Source: Medakamo hakoo (taxonomy: Eukaryota > Chlorophyta > Trebouxiophyceae > Coccomyxaceae). From it: DNA of 64,000 nucleotides. Under the pieces are notes generated by a model. It was not told where the DNA came from. It saw nothing but the letters and a program-made list of their open reading frames with translations, and made no database searches. Shown piece after piece: positions 1 to 11,528 of this stretch. The position numbers were made by a program, and so were the translations under genes. Position 1 is the first letter of the stretch. Each line of letters opens with the position of its first letter. The stretch spans positions 282,068 through 346,067 of the forward strand of contig CP089465.1 of the NCBI GenBank assembly GCA_026636295.1, read 5' to 3'.

Positions 1-606
1 AGTCCTTGACCAGCCCCCACTCCGGCGCCCCCCGGCCGAAGTTGGCCTTGAAGGCGGCCCCAAACGCGCGCTGGGCGGCCTTGAACTCGGGCGTGGAAAA
101 GGACAGGCGCGGGTCCTCGGCCGCGCGCGCGGCTTCGAGCTGGGGTGGGTGAGTGGGTGGGTGGGGTGGGGGGTGGGGGGCGGGGTGGAGGGGGGCGGCG
201 ACACGGCGGGAGGGCGGGGAGGGGGGCGCGAAGAGGCGCACCCCCCGCCCCTCCCCGCCCCGCCTCTCTCCCTCTCTCCAGGCGCGCCCGCCGGGGCAGT
301 TTCGGGCGCAGGTGGGGGAGAGAGGCGCCCGTCCCCCGCCCTCCCTCCCCTCCCTCTCTTGCCTTCTTGACGTGCGCCCGCATCTCGGCCAGCAGGGCTT
401 GTTGCTCAGGGTTGGCCGGGTCGGCCCGGGCCGCGAGGTCGTCCTGTCGTCGTGCCGTTTTTTTTTTTTTTTTTGTTAGGCGGGTGTGTGTGTGTGTGGA
501 GAGGCAAGGGGTTGGGGAGAGAGGGGAGGCCCCCCCGCCGCGCGTTCCCGCCCCGTCCAAGGGAATGGACCGCCCTGGGACTCACCAGCTTGGCCGCGTC
601 CGCCAT
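1..606 (-). CDS. Partial unknown protein, N-terminal 80 residues
   Basis: This is the 5' part of a gene running off the left edge. Three exons join cleanly: 586-606 (ATG at 604-606), 363-443 and 1-139. Intron 1 has a GT donor with a T/A-homopolymer tract near its acceptor. Intron 2 has a strong GC donor (AAG followed by GCAAGA) and an AG at 140-141. Both are phase 0. The N-terminus begins MADAAKLDDLAARADP and continues as charged, probably helical sequence, with a later segment containing FSTPEFKAAQ. There is no signal peptide. I do not recognise the family. It is divergent from the eIF3m gene, with a 200-bp gap. The exon model is well supported by frame continuity; the function is unknown. 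Confidence 0.6.
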
Positions 607-806
607 GGGCGCGTGGGTGGGGAGGGAAGGAGGGTGCGTGCGCCTTTTGATGGAGCGGGGGGCAATGAGGGAAGTGAGGGGGCGCGGAGGGTTGGGGGGC
701 CCGCTCGCTCACCCCCCTCGCCTGCACTCACCCGAACGCCGCCGGCCGCGCGCTCTTGCCCCGCCCGTGCGTCGCTCGTTTCGCCCACACTCACACACCC
801 AATCTC
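607..806. promoter_or_regulatory. Divergent intergenic promoter region
   Basis: This 200-bp gap separates two start codons pointing outward (unknown gene at 606, eIF3m at 807), so it must hold both promoters. No TATA box or other motif is recognisable. The part next to eIF3m is rich in CACAC pyrimidine-biased sequence. Confidence 0.5.
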
Positions 807-2411
807 ATGACGGTCGGCATTCCTGCGGACGCCGTCCTCGTCCCGACGTCCGCCACGGAGCCGTGCGTGGCCGTGGCCGACCTGGCGGTGGAAGTGGTGC
901 GTCGCTTTTTTTGTCGATCGGGGGCCGCCGCGCTTTTTTTTGCCGCGCCCCGCAGGCCCGCATCCCGCGCTTTCCCCTTCCTTCTTTCCTTTGCGCTGAG
1001 GGCTTGAGGGACCCTGCACACGCCGGCCCATCGAGCGCTGCCCAAATTCTCACAAACTCGTTCTCACACATCCAACAGGCCGGCGCCCCTGCCTCCGTCG
1101 CTTCGACCGTCGCGGCTGCCGTCTCCGGCCGCAAGCACGCCGACGTCGTCACGGCCTTGCTCCCGCACGTGCCGGCCTTAGTGGCCAAGGCCGACGCCAA
1201 AGGCGAGTTGCGAGCGGGAGGGGAGAGAGGGAAAGGGGAGCTGCCAGGCGGGGACGACACCGCCGAATCCTCGCGCCGTCCGCCCCCCACCCACCCCCAC
1301 ACCCATCCCACCCCTCCGCCCTCAACCGAAAAAAACACACACAGACGCCGAGACCGCCCTGGCCGTCCTGGCCGCCGCCGTCGGCAAGGCCGCTACTGAA
1401 GACGCCGGCGCCGCGGGCAAAGCCGCCGAGGCTCTGGCGGCCGCCCTGGAAAAGGCCGAGGGCGGCACGGGCCCGCGCGCCGCGGCGCTGGCCGCGCTCG
1501 CGGCCGCCGCGCCGCCCGGGCCGGGCCGGGCCGCCGCCCTGCGCGCCGGCCTGGCCCTGGCCGTGGCCGACCCGGCCGGCTCCGCGCCCGCGGGCCTGGC
1601 CGCCCGCGCCCGCGCCCGCGGCGCCGCGTGGGCGGCTGCCGCCGCCGCGGGCGACGTGTCGGTCGAAGCCTCGCTGCTCCTGGCCGCGGCCGACGCCGTG
1701 CGCGCGTCGCCGGGCGGCGCCCGCCCGGGCCCGGCCCGGGACGCGGCGGCGTTGGCGTGCCGCGCCCTGGCCCTCTTGGACGCACGGGCGCCCGCGGCCG
1801 CCCTGGCCGCGGCCGCGCCCGCCGCCGCGGCCGCGGCCGCGCGCTGGCTCGCCTCGCCCGACGCGCTGGGCTGGGAGCTGGTGGCCTCGCCCGCCGTGCG
1901 GGCGCTGGCCAAGTCCGGCGTCGCGGGCCACGCGGCCCTGCTGGCCGCCGTCGACGCCGTCCTGGCGGGCGACCCCGCCGCCGCGGCGCAGGCAATCGCG
2001 GGGGCGGGGCCCGGCGCGCCGCCGGCGCCCGCCGTCGCGGCCAAGGCCACGGCCGTCGCCCTGCTGGCCGCCGCCGACAAGGCGGCGGCCGGTGAGGGCG
2101 AGGCGTCCTCCTCCTCCGCCCCGTCCGGAGCCCGGGGCGCGGGCGGCCGCCTGTCCTTCGAGGCCGTGGAAGCGGCGCTGGGGCTCGCGCCCGGCGGCGC
2201 GGAGCGTGCGCTCGTCTCCGCGGCGGGCGCGGGCGGCGGCGCGCTCGACATCCGCATCGACGGCGCGGCCCGGTCCGCGACCGTGCGGCGGCGGACGCCG
2301 GGGGCGCCGCACGACGCGGACGGGTGGGCGGCGCTGGCCGGCAGCCTGGCGGCGTGGCGCGACGCGGCGGCGGCCGTCCGCGACGCGCTGGCGCGGCCGG
2401 GCGGTGCTTGA
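807..2411 (+). CDS. EIF3M: Translation initiation factor eIF3 subunit M (PCI domain)
   Basis: This encodes a cytosolic subunit of the eIF3 complex, which helps load mRNA on the 40S ribosome. Exons are 807-896, 1079-1202 and 1345-2411, giving 426 residues, slightly longer than usual for the family. Intron 1 is GT-AG, phase 0 (a donor 3 nt upstream is an alternative). Intron 2 is GC-AG (AAAG then GCGAGT), phase 1, and restores a GAC codon. The C-terminal quarter is the diagnostic part: a winged-helix PCI segment (LSFEAVEAALGL, about residues 342-353), a strand with LDIRIDGAARSATVRRR, then a tryptophan-containing helix (LAGSLAAWRDAA). This matches the end of eIF3m. The middle is very alanine-rich helical repeat. 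COP9 subunit 7 is the closest alternative, but the C-terminal order fits eIF3m better. Confidence 0.8.
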
Positions 2412-2665
2412 CGCCGCCCGCCGCCAGGGGACGCGCCCAGGCGCGGGGGGCGGGGGGAGGTGGCGCGCCTGCTCCACCGCAGAGGGGGAGGGGTGTGTGG
2501 ATTGGCGCTGTGTGTGAAACGAAAAAAGAAAGGCAGGCAGCAGTCCGTCCGTGCGCGTGGCGGGAGAGCGGGCGGGCGGCTAGGCGCGCGCGACGGAACG
2601 AACAAACAAAAAGGGGCCCGTCGTGGCTTTCACACACGCGCGCCCCTCCTCCTCCCACAATGCTC

Positions 2666-3076
2666 TCACTCCCCTGGAGTGAGAGCTGCTCCCAGGCTGC
2701 TGCCGACCTCCTCCGCCTCAGCACCCGTCCGCACGGGAAAGGCGTCGACCGTCGTCTGGATGACGGGCCGGGCGAGGGCGAGGAGCAGCGCGACGCAGCC
2801 GACCAGGGCGGCCACCCCCCCGCCGATCGTGAGGTACCCCGCCGCCGCCGAGTCCCAGAAGCCGGGCGGCGCGTCCGCTTGAAAGTCCTGGTCCGTGGGG
2901 AGGGGCGGGCGGGCGGGGGTGCGGGGCGGTTCGGCGCGCAGCGGCGCGAGGCGGGCGATGCGGCGAGCACACGGAACGACGGCGGCGGCGCGCGGCCCGG
3001 CGGCGCGGGCGGACGCGGACCGGGCGTCGGTACACGACAGGGCTGCCGACGGCAGGGAGCAGGAGGCGGCCGCCAT
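2666..3076 (-). CDS. Small plastid-targeted single-pass membrane protein
   Basis: This is an intronless 136-residue protein. The first 55 or so residues are rich in Ala, Ser and Arg with almost no acidic residues, as in chloroplast transit peptides. Then come a short acidic stretch (about 62-69), an aromatic motif GFWDSAAAGYLTIGGG (about 72-87) and one hydrophobic helix (about 79-103), with a short tail that includes DAFPVRTG. The likely location is the thylakoid or envelope membrane, by inference from the transit-like N-terminus. The family is not recognised. It lies 119 bp downstream of the ARF-GEF stop codon on the same strand and converges on eIF3m across 254 bp. Confidence 0.65.
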   Translation of the reverse strand: MAAASCSLPSAALSCTDARSASARAAGPRAAAVVPCARRIARLAPLRAEPPRTPARPPLPTDQDFQADAPPGFWDSAAAGYLTIGGGVAALVGCVALLLALARPVIQTTVDAFPVRTGAEAEEVGSSLGAALTPGE

Positions 3077-3195
3077 GGTTCAGTCCCCGAAAAACGAGGA
3101 AAAAAAAAGACGAATAGCAACACTGACCCGACCACACTCCTCCATCCTCCCACCCCCGCGCGGCACCCCGACCCAACCCCACACACAGTGCGATC

Positions 3196-6100
3196 TCACT
3201 GCTGCCGGCACGCGCCCGCGTCGCTGTCCGCCTCCGCCGCCGCCGCCGCTGCCGCCGCCTCCGCCGGCGCCATAGAAGCAGCCTCATCCCCCTCCCCGCC
3301 CTCTCCCGCCGGCGGGACGACGACAGGAGGAGGAGGAGGGGGAGGCGCGGCGGGCGCGGGCGGGGGCGCGGCCGCGCCTGCGGGCGCAGCCTCCGCCTCC
3401 GCGGCCGCAGCCGTCGCCGGCGGCGGCGGTGGCGCCACCACAGGCGCCGGCGCCTCCTGCTGCAGCAGCGCCTCCGGCGTCAGGCGGCCGTCCACGGCGG
3501 CCGCCCGCGCCCAGGTCAGGGCCCACAGGTCGACGGGGCCGGTCGGCGGGGCGTCGGGCGGGCCGGCCGGGTCGGCCGCGGCGGCCCACCCCGGCGCGAG
3601 CAGCCCGGCGCCGGCGACGACCAGCAGCGCGTTTTTCGTGGCTTCGGCCGACGCTTCGCCCAGGCTGACCGCGCCGCCGGACGGGCCCCGCCCGGCGCGA
3701 GACGCTTCCGCCGCCACCAGCAGGGCCCGGTCCCAGACGCGGCCAAAGGCGGGGCCGACGGTGAGGGGGGGAGGTGGGGGGGCGCCGGGCAGCCCGGCGC
3801 CGCCGCCGCTGTGCACGCGCGCCAGGACGGCCGCCGGGTCGGGCGCGCCGTCCGCGGCCAGCCCACCCAGGTTGGCCAGCACCGCTTTCCACAGGGCTTT
3901 GACGCCGGAGGCCAGCGCGGCGGACGCGGCGTCCCGGGCGGCGGGGCCCGCGGCGGACCGGCCGCCGGACGACCCTGCGAGCGCGGCCAGCCGGGCCAGG
4001 GCGGGCGCCACGTCGTCCGCCAGCGCGGCCGCCCACGCCGGCGGGGGGACGCAGCCCAGGCGTTCGCCCGCTGCCAGGGCGGTGGGCAGCGCCGCCGCCG
4101 CGGCGGACCGGACGGCCGGGTCCGCGTCGGCGGACGCCAGGCCGGCCAGACAGCGGACGGTCAGCGCCCACAGCGCGCCCGGGGCCGGCGGCGGCGCGTC
4201 GTCGTCGTCCGCGCCGACCACGACGGCGGCCGACGCGTCCAAGGCCGCCGCGCCCTCCAACCCGCCGCCGCCGCCGCCGCCGCCACCGGACGAGCCCAGC
4301 CAGGCGGCGGCCGCGGCCATCGCGGCGACCGCGTCGAGCGCCGCGCCTGGCGGCGCACCCTTTGCCCGCCCCTCCGCCACGCCCGCCAGGGCGGCTAGGA
4401 TGTGCGGGTACCCCGCCGCGCAGAGGCAGGGCGACCAGGGCGGGTTGGACGAGGACGGAGGCTGCGCGGGCGCGGCGGCGGCGGCCAGCAGGGCGGCGAC
4501 GGCGTCCCCGCCCGCGCCCGGGTGCATGGCGGCGCCGGCCAACAACCCCGCCAGCGCCCGCCACCCGCGCGCCGTGCGGATGGCGGGGCCCGCAGGGCCG
4601 GAGACCAGGGTGCGCAGGCCGGCTGCCAAGCGCGGCGCCAGGTCCCAGGCGGCGGCGGGCGGGAGGCGGGCGAGCAGGGCGAGCGTGCGGAGGGGGCCGG
4701 CGTCGACCGCGGACGCGGCGGCCGGCCCGCCGCTGCGGCTCCACGGCAGCAGGGCGCCCGCGGCGCGGATGGCGCCGAGGGCGGCGCGGGCCGTGACGGG
4801 CCGGGCGCCCGGTGGGCAGGTGGAAGACGAGGAGGCCGGGCCGGAGACGCCAGGGACGGAGGGCGTGGCCCCCACCGCGACGTGCGCGCTGTGCGCGAGC
4901 GCCGCGCCGACCAGGTCGTGGGCGGGCGGCCAGGCCAGGGCCAGGCGGTCCCGGTTGCGGGTGGCCAGGGCCAGGGCCAGCTCCAAGCAGACTTCCGCGC
5001 CGGCCGTGTCTCCCGCCGTGGACGCGGCGGCGGACGCGCCGGCGGCGCCGGGCGCCCCCGGGCCGCCCGCGGCCGCGGCAAGCTCGGCCCGCCCGGCCGC
5101 CGCGGCCGCGCCCACCAGCTCGGCCAAGGCCTCCGCCCGCAGGAATTTGGAGTCGGCGACGGCGTCGGCCACGCCGCAAGCCGCTGCTCCAGCCCGGGCG
5201 GAAGCCAGGAGCGTGGACGTGGCGGCGGCCGCGGCGGCGGCCGCGTCAGCGTCGCCGCCCGCCGCGGTGACGGCGGCCGCGGCCGCCGCCGCGGCGGCCG
5301 CGTCGTCGTCTTCCGGCGGGCCGGGCGGGCCGCTGCCATCACCTCCGCTCCCGCCGCCGTCAATGGAGATGAGGGACGAAATGGCGCGGGAGATGAGGGA
5401 GCCGCCGCCGCCCTTGGACCGCCCACGCGGCGGGGGTGGGAGGGGCAGGCCGGACGGCGTGGGCGCGGGCGGCGGCGGGGACGCGTCCCCGCCCGCGACG
5501 CCGCCGCCCGTCCCGCCACCGCCACCGCCGCCGCCTCCGCCCAGCGCAAACGCGTCGGGCGGCAGCAGTCCAGCCGCGTGCAGGCGCACAATCACATCCA
5601 CGACCGCCCGCCACCCGCCGCGCAGGCAGTCGCCGTAGCGGGACGCGACGGCGAACAGGGCGGCCGCCGCGCCGCGCGCGCGCGCGTCGGCCCCAAACTC
5701 CAACGCCCCGCCGCGGGCGGGCGGGAGGCCGGCGGACGCGGCGGCCGCGCAGCCCAGCTCCAGGGCGCCCGCAGCGTGGGCGGCTAGGCAGGCCGCGACG
5801 GCGTCGACCGCGTCGTCCACCCGGTGGTGGGCGCCGACGCGGGCGAGCAGGGTGAGGCCGTGGACGGCCGAGGCCGCGGCCGCGGCGGCGGGCGGCGCAG
5901 CCTCGTCGTCCAGGCCGCCCGCCGCGGCCGCCGCGGCGGAGACCGGGTCCGCCGCGCCCAGGGCCAGGCGGGCGCGCGGGATGCCGGGTCCGGCGGGCTC
6001 GCCGTTGGGCAGCGCGCCCGGCGTGGCGGCGCCGTCCAGCGCGGTCGCGAGCGCGGCCGCGGCCGGACCCCAGACAGAGCGCAGGGCGGCCGCGTCCAGC

Positions 6101-9100
6101 GCTCGGGCGGCGCGCGGTGCGGACGCGGCCGCGACGTCCGCGCGCGCGCCGCGCGGCGTCCGCGCCTCGGCCGCCAGGCGGGACCAGAGCGCGGGCGGTG
6201 GGCCGGCCGCGGCGGCGGCGGCCCGGGCGGCAGCGGCCGCGGCCGCGGCCGCGGCCGCGCCACCGCGCCCACCTCCGCGCCCTCCCGCGGCGGCTGCTGC
6301 GCTCGCCGCCGCGGCGGCCGCACCGTCGGGAGTGGCCAGGGCGAGCGGAGACGCGACGATGGAGGCGTACAAAGCCTCCAAAAACGGCTGCGGCAGGTCG
6401 GCCCCGCCGTTGATGCCGCGGTTGTTGCGCACAAACTCGCCGACCGTCATTTTCCTCTTCACTTGGGCGTTGTGCGCGTCCGTGTTGAGCATGATGGCGG
6501 AGTACCCGAGCACGTACGCGGCGTCGGCGTGGGCAAACAGGCCCGGGTTGGCGGCCGCGTACCGGGACCCGAACACTTCCATGATGCGCGAGATCTTTTG
6601 GGCTTCGCCCGGCAGGCGGAAGCAGGACAGGAAGGCCCGCAGCGCGCCGTCAAAGGTGGACCCGCCGAAGTCAAAGGTCTCGCCGAAGGCGGCAAGAGTG
6701 GCGACGGCAAAGTCGTCGGCTTCGCCCAGGAAGTCGCCGACCGTGTCCTTGGACAGGCCGGGGCAGAAGCGGAGCAGGGCGGCCGCGTCGGACGGCCCCG
6801 GCGGCGACAGCGCGAGGCCGGCGGCCGCCAACCTCTCCAGCCCGCGGGCCGGGTCCCGGTTGAACGCGTCCGCGACGGCGGCCAGGCGGGCTTTGACGGC
6901 CCTCTCGGCCAGGGCGGCACGGACGATGCTGGAGGAGGAGGAGGAGGGCGCGGGCGCGCCGGCCGTGCTCACGCTGCCGGCGCGGCGGCCGCGCCGGCTC
7001 GCGCGGCACGCGCCACCACCCGGCCGCGCCGGCGGCGGCGACGGCAGCCCCGCCCGCACGGCCGCCCACACGGCCGCCGCATCCGCGTCGGACAGGCCGT
7101 CTTCTGTCCAGGGGAGAGGGGCGGGCGGAGGGGTGGCACTGGACGCGGCGGACGCGTCGGCCTGCTGCGGCTGCAGCGGCGGCGGCGGCGGCGGCGGCGC
7201 CAACAGCGCGGCCGCCTCTTCGTCCAGCGACTCGTCGCCCGACGAGTCGTCGTCCTCGCCGCCGCCGGTTCCACCGCCTCCAACACAACCGCGGTCGATC
7301 TCGGCCAGCAGCGCCACCACCGCGTCGAGCGCGACGTCGTGGACGGCGGACCGCGGCCCGCCGGCCGGCGCGGCCGCGCGCGCGAGCGCGCCGACGAGCC
7401 CTTCCAGAAGGTCGGGCCGGTCGGCGCGGCAGTCGCCGTTGAGGAAGGCCGCCCGGGCAAAGCCGGGCAGGCGAGCCAGGTCGGCCACGGCTTCCAAGGC
7501 CGCGAGTTGGCGGGCGGTGGCGGCGCGCGCGGCAGCCGCGGACGCGGCGGCGGACGAGGCGGTCGGTGAGGCGAGCGACGCGGCGGCGGGGTGGGCGCCG
7601 CCGCCGGCGTTGCCCACGCCCGCCGCCGCCGGCAGCAGGCAGGAGGCCAGGAACGCGCCGACCTGTAAAAAGAGGGCGCCGCCCAGGTGGGTGTAGGCAG
7701 CCGCGGCGACGGCTGCCGCGCCGGCCAGGAGGCCGGCGCCAGACGCGCCGCCGTCGGCGCCCGGCGGCCCGGACGGCGGGGACGCGGACGCGGCGACGGC
7801 CGACGCGAGCGCCGCCCACATGGGTTCGGCGAGCAGGGCCATGGCCGGCGGGTGGGCGGCCCACCCGGGCCCGCCCGCATCCAGGGCGGCCAGGAGGAGG
7901 CGGACGCCGAGCGGGGCGAGGCCGGCCGACGGCGCGTCGGCGCGCGTGCGCCCGCCCGGCGGGGCCGGCGGCGCGCCCGCCAGCGTGATCACAAAGCCAA
8001 GCACCTCCACCGCGGACGCTGTGCCAAAGGGCGCGTGCTGGGGTGGGGCCGGCTCGGGCGGCGCGGACGCGGCAGGGACGGGAGGCGGGGCGGGCGGCGT
8101 GGTGGGAGGGCGGGGCGCGGGCGCGGGCGTCGTCGACCCACCACCACCCCCGCCCGCGACCGCTGCCGCGACGGCCGCCGCCGCGATGGCTTTGGCCGCC
8201 GCGCCGCCGGGAGTGGACGGCTGGCCGTCACCGGCCGCTGAGCCGTTGGTCGCTCCGTTGGCACGGGGCGGGCTGGGCGGGGGGCGCTCGTCCTCGCCCG
8301 GCGCCAGGGCGGCCGCGGCCGCCGCGGCAGCCGCCGCCGCGGCCGCGACCACGCCTGCGGCGACGGCTTCCCGCGTCGCGTCATCTTCCACGTGCAGGCG
8401 GGGCGAGGCCGGGCGTGGCGGCGGGGTCAGGGCCGCCTCTGCGGCATCCAGCGACGACACGGCCACGGGCGCGGGCGACGCCGCAGCGGCGGGCGTGGGG
8501 GCGGACGACGGCGGCAGCGCGGCGGGCGCGGCCGCGCCACCACCACCACCCTCACCCCCACCCACCGCGGGCGGCAGGCGGCCGACCTGGCCGCACACCA
8601 GGCGGACGAGGAGGACGAGCGTGTCCCGCGCCGCCGCCGCCAACGGGCCCGCACCCAGCGAAGCAGCGCACACGGGCGCGGGCGCGCCCGGCGTGTTCGC
8701 CCCGCTGCCGCCACTCCCACCACCGCCGACGCTCCCGCCCACGCCCGCGGCCGCGTGCTGCGCGATGCGGAACGCCGCCTGGAAGGCGTCGATGACGTCG
8801 TCGTCCGACAGGGCGGACCGGGCCAGGGGAGAGGCGGCTGCCGCGGAAATGACGGACAAGACTTTCAGGAGCGTGGCCGAGTCGGCGGCGGCGGCCGCGG
8901 CCGCGGCCGCGGCGCTCGTCGGGCCGCCGCTGCTCAACCCGCCGCCCGCGGCCGAGCCGGCGGGCGAGAATTTCGCACGCGTCGCCGCCCGGGCGGCCGT
9001 GCGGACAGCGGCCGCGGCAGCAGCACTGTCCGCTGACCCGTGCACCAGGCCGCCATCCGTCAGGCACAGGTGCAGGGCGTCCAGGGCGGCCGCGACCGCG

Positions 9101-9776
9101 GCAGCGGCGGGCGGGGGCGGGGGCGGGGGCGGGGGCGCGTCGTCGTCCTCTCCAGCGGGCGGTGGCGGTGGCACGGCGGGCCCCGCCGCCGCGGCCGCGA
9201 AGGGGCCCACGTACTCCCGCGGGTCCACGGCGCTCAGGTCCGTCCAGTGCAGGGCCCGGCGGCGCAGCGACCGGAGGTCGGCCAGGACGGGCTCCTCGGC
9301 GACCGGGTCGAACGAGACGCGCTGCGAGCGTTTTGAAAGGGGAGGGAGGGGGGGGGTGAGTGAGAGGGGAGAAGTAAAACGGCGTCAAGAAACCCGACCG
9401 ACGCCATGCATGCCACCCCACACCCACTCCAGGCTGATGACAGCGGTGTGTGTCTGTCACAGGGAGGGGTGGCGGTGGGTGCAGTGCGGCGCAACGCTGC
9501 GCTGCGACGCTGCAAACGAGATCGATGCTTCTCGTTGCTTCGCGCTCTCAATGGCCTCGTCGGAAAACCCCACGGCCATCAGCCCACACGGCCCCCATCC
9601 TATCTCACCGTCGAGTACCGGGCGGCCGCCCGGGACGCGGCCGCCGCGCGGACGGCGGCCGCGACGGCGGCCGCTTCGGACGCCAGGGCCAGGGACGCGC
9701 GAGGCGGGGTCGTGTGTGGCGGTGGAAAGGTGATGGCGGCTGGGCCGGGAGCCAGGGCCGGACCGGGGTCCACCAT
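3196..9776 (-). CDS. Large ARF guanine-nucleotide exchange factor, GBF1/GNOM type (Sec7 domain)
   Basis: This activates ARF GTPases by GDP/GTP exchange, recruiting COPI or other coats at the Golgi or endosomes. Exons are 9609-9776 (56 codons, ATG at 9774-9776) and 3196-9321, giving 2,097 residues. The phase 0 GT-AG intron is 287 bp. The exon junction reconstructs a GBF1/GNOM-like N-terminus (ARYST joined to RVSFDPVAEEPVLADL). The Sec7 domain is at about residues 860-1045, with the catalytic glutamic-finger motif FRLPGEAQKI intact, then GYSAIMLNTDAHNAQVK and NNRGINGGADLP. DCB/HUS-like and HDS-like regions flank it but are swollen by Ala/Gly/Pro runs, which make the protein longer than usual. 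The start codon lies in a perfect 14-nt palindrome (9769-9782) that puts an ATG on both strands. It is divergent from the SixA-like gene. Confidence 0.88.
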
Positions 9777-10004
9777 GGTGGATGCTGAGGCGCACGCGCC
9801 GCTGGGCGCGCCGCTCGTGCGGCGGGCCGGCCCAAATAAAAAAAACAGAGGCGCGTGCGCGCGCCTGCTCTCCGCACCGGGCGCGCGCGGTTTGGGTGAG
9901 TGGCGGGCTGCAGAGCTGTGTTTGGGTCGCTCGGGCTTTGTTTTTACACGCGCAGGGGGCGGACCAAGGCGCGGTGGGACCCTTTGACCCGCAACGCATC
10001 CCAA
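9777..10004. promoter_or_regulatory. Divergent promoter region, ARF-GEF / SixA-like phosphatase
   Basis: This 228-bp gap lies between outward-facing start codons. It contains an A-rich tract (9835-9845) in otherwise GC-rich sequence. No specific factor site is recognised. Confidence 0.4.
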
Positions 10005-11040
10005 ATGCTGCTGCGCACGCCCACGCCGCGCTGCACTGCACTGGCTCCAGGAGTCTGGGCCGAGCGCGCCGCCGTCGCGCGTGCACCGCCGCCCAGCGCC
10101 GCGCCGCCGCCGCGCCTGGTGCCTTGCTCGTCGTCTCGGAGCCGCACGCCCCCAGCCCGCGACGTCGCCTCCGCTGCGGGCGCGGACAGGCCGGGCGCGT
10201 CTGACGCCAGGTGTGTTGGGAGGAAGGGAGGAAAGCGGCGGCGGCTCCGGTTCTGTTCGTCGCAATGCCTGTTTTTTCGCCCCGGCCCTTTCCTGCGCCC
10301 CCACCACCCTCGCCCAGCGCTCTCACCATCCCATCCACCATCCCACCCACCTCCCATCCCGCCCGTCCCATGCTCCCCGTCCACGCAGGCCCGCCCGCCG
10401 CCGCCTCATCATGATGCGGCACGCCCCCTCGGAAGACACGCCGCCGGGCGCCAGCCAGCGCGTCCGCGACCACGACCGGCCCATCACTCCCGCCGGCGCG
10501 GCCGCGGCCGCGGCCGTCGCGCGCGCCCTCGCCGCCAAAGGCTGGCTGCCCGACCTCATCCTCGCGTCCGACGCGGCCCGGTCCCGGCAGACGCTGGCGG
10601 CCATGGCGGAAGCCGTGCCGGAGCTGGCGGCCGCGCCCGCCCACTTCAGGGGCGCCCTGTACACCGCGGCCGCGCTGGACGGCCAGACCGCGCCCGCCCT
10701 GGCGGCCGCCCTGGCGGAGGCGGGGTGCGCGGACGACGACGAGGACTGCGAGGTGGTCCTGCCCTCCCCGCCGGCGTCGGCGGCGTCGGCGCCCCCGCCA
10801 CCGTCCACGCCGCCGTGCACCGTCCTGGCGCTCGGCCACAACAAGGGGTGGGAGGAAGCCGCGTCGGCGCTGGCGGGCTGCGCGGTCCGCCTGGAAGCCG
10901 CGACGGCCGCCCTGCTGGAGGAGGCGGTCGTCGCTGCCGCCAGCCCCCCGTCCTGGCCGGCCGCCCTGCTGGCGGGGGATGGTGAGGGCGGGGAGGGGAG
11001 TGGGTGGACGCTGGTGGGGTTGGTCAGCGCGGACGGGTGA
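10005..11040 (+). CDS. Plastid SixA-like phosphohistidine phosphatase (histidine phosphatase superfamily)
   Basis: Exons are 10005-10210 and 10389-11040, giving 285 residues. The phase 2 GT-AG intron restores an Arg codon. Exon 1 encodes about 69 residues rich in Arg, Ser, Ala and Pro, a likely chloroplast transit peptide. Exon 2 opens with the catalytic motif RRLIMMRHAPSE (the RHG motif in its SixA form), followed by RDHDRPITPAG, LILASDAARSRQTL (second phosphate-binding arginine) and GHNKGWEEAASALAG (second catalytic histidine). The order and wording closely resemble the plant chloroplast SixA-like phosphoglycerate-mutase-family proteins. The expected reaction is phosphate removal from phosphohistidine or a small phosphorylated metabolite; the substrate is unknown. 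A TGTAA motif lies 62 nt after the stop. Confidence 0.85.
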
Positions 11041-11101
11041 GCCGGTGGCGGCTGTTGACGGGGAGGGGGGCGCTGCCTGTGGATGAGAGGGGGCTTGTGC
11101 A

Positions 11102-11106
11102 TGTAA
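11102..11106 (+). terminator. Candidate polyadenylation signal TGTAA
   Basis: TGTAA is the usual polyadenylation signal of chlorophyte green algae. This copy lies 62 nt after the stop of the SixA-like gene. Most other genes in the window lack an obvious copy, so support is modest. Confidence 0.35.
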
Positions 11107-11473
11107 CATGGGACACACGAAGCGGGTTGTTGTTGGTGCCTTAGCTATGAAGGCATCGCGGGCGGTGGGGTGGTGAGGGCGCGCGCTCCATCCTGGCCCG
11201 CCCGTCGTCGTCGGGGTCGAGAGAGAGGGGAAACGCGCGCGGACGAACAAGAAAAAAAAACAGAGGGCTTTTACACGTGTGCGTGAACCCTTGCCGCGCG
11301 TGGCGAGCACGCGCCCCCGAGCCCGAAAAACAGGTGTGTGTCTGCATGTGTGCAAGGCGGTCGGGAAGCGGCGCAGCGGGCTCGGGCTCAGAGAACAAAA
11401 TGGACCGGTCTAAAAAAGCAAAATTGTGCCTGCGGCGCGCGCCTGGAGGGGAAAAGAATGGTGGCGGGGGGGT

Positions 11474-11528
11474 GAGGGGTGGTGCTTTTTTTTTCCGTCG
11501 GAAAAAAAAAAAAAAAAACCACCCCCTC
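11474..11528. repeat. Inverted repeat with A/T core
   Basis: The left arm is a G-rich segment ending in GGGGTGGTGC, then nine T and CCG. After a single central T the right arm reads CGG, seventeen A, then ACCACCCCC. The arms pair apart from the unequal T/A run and the GC of the left arm. It lies in the 3' intergenic space between convergent genes. Confidence 0.6.

Noticed and set aside
140-300. Coding potential of the GGGTGGG-rich stretch
   Set aside because: It lies between matched splice sites of the partial gene and translates only to Gly/Trp/Arg runs; treated as an intron with G-quadruplex potential.
1628-2095. Second plus-strand frame inside the eIF3m gene
   Set aside because: It is an Arg/Gly-rich shadow of the third eIF3m exon in another frame.
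9777-11355. Long minus-strand frame overlapping the SixA-like gene
   Set aside because: It is antisense to a protein with clear catalytic motifs and only its last part coincides with the true first exon of the ARF-GEF.
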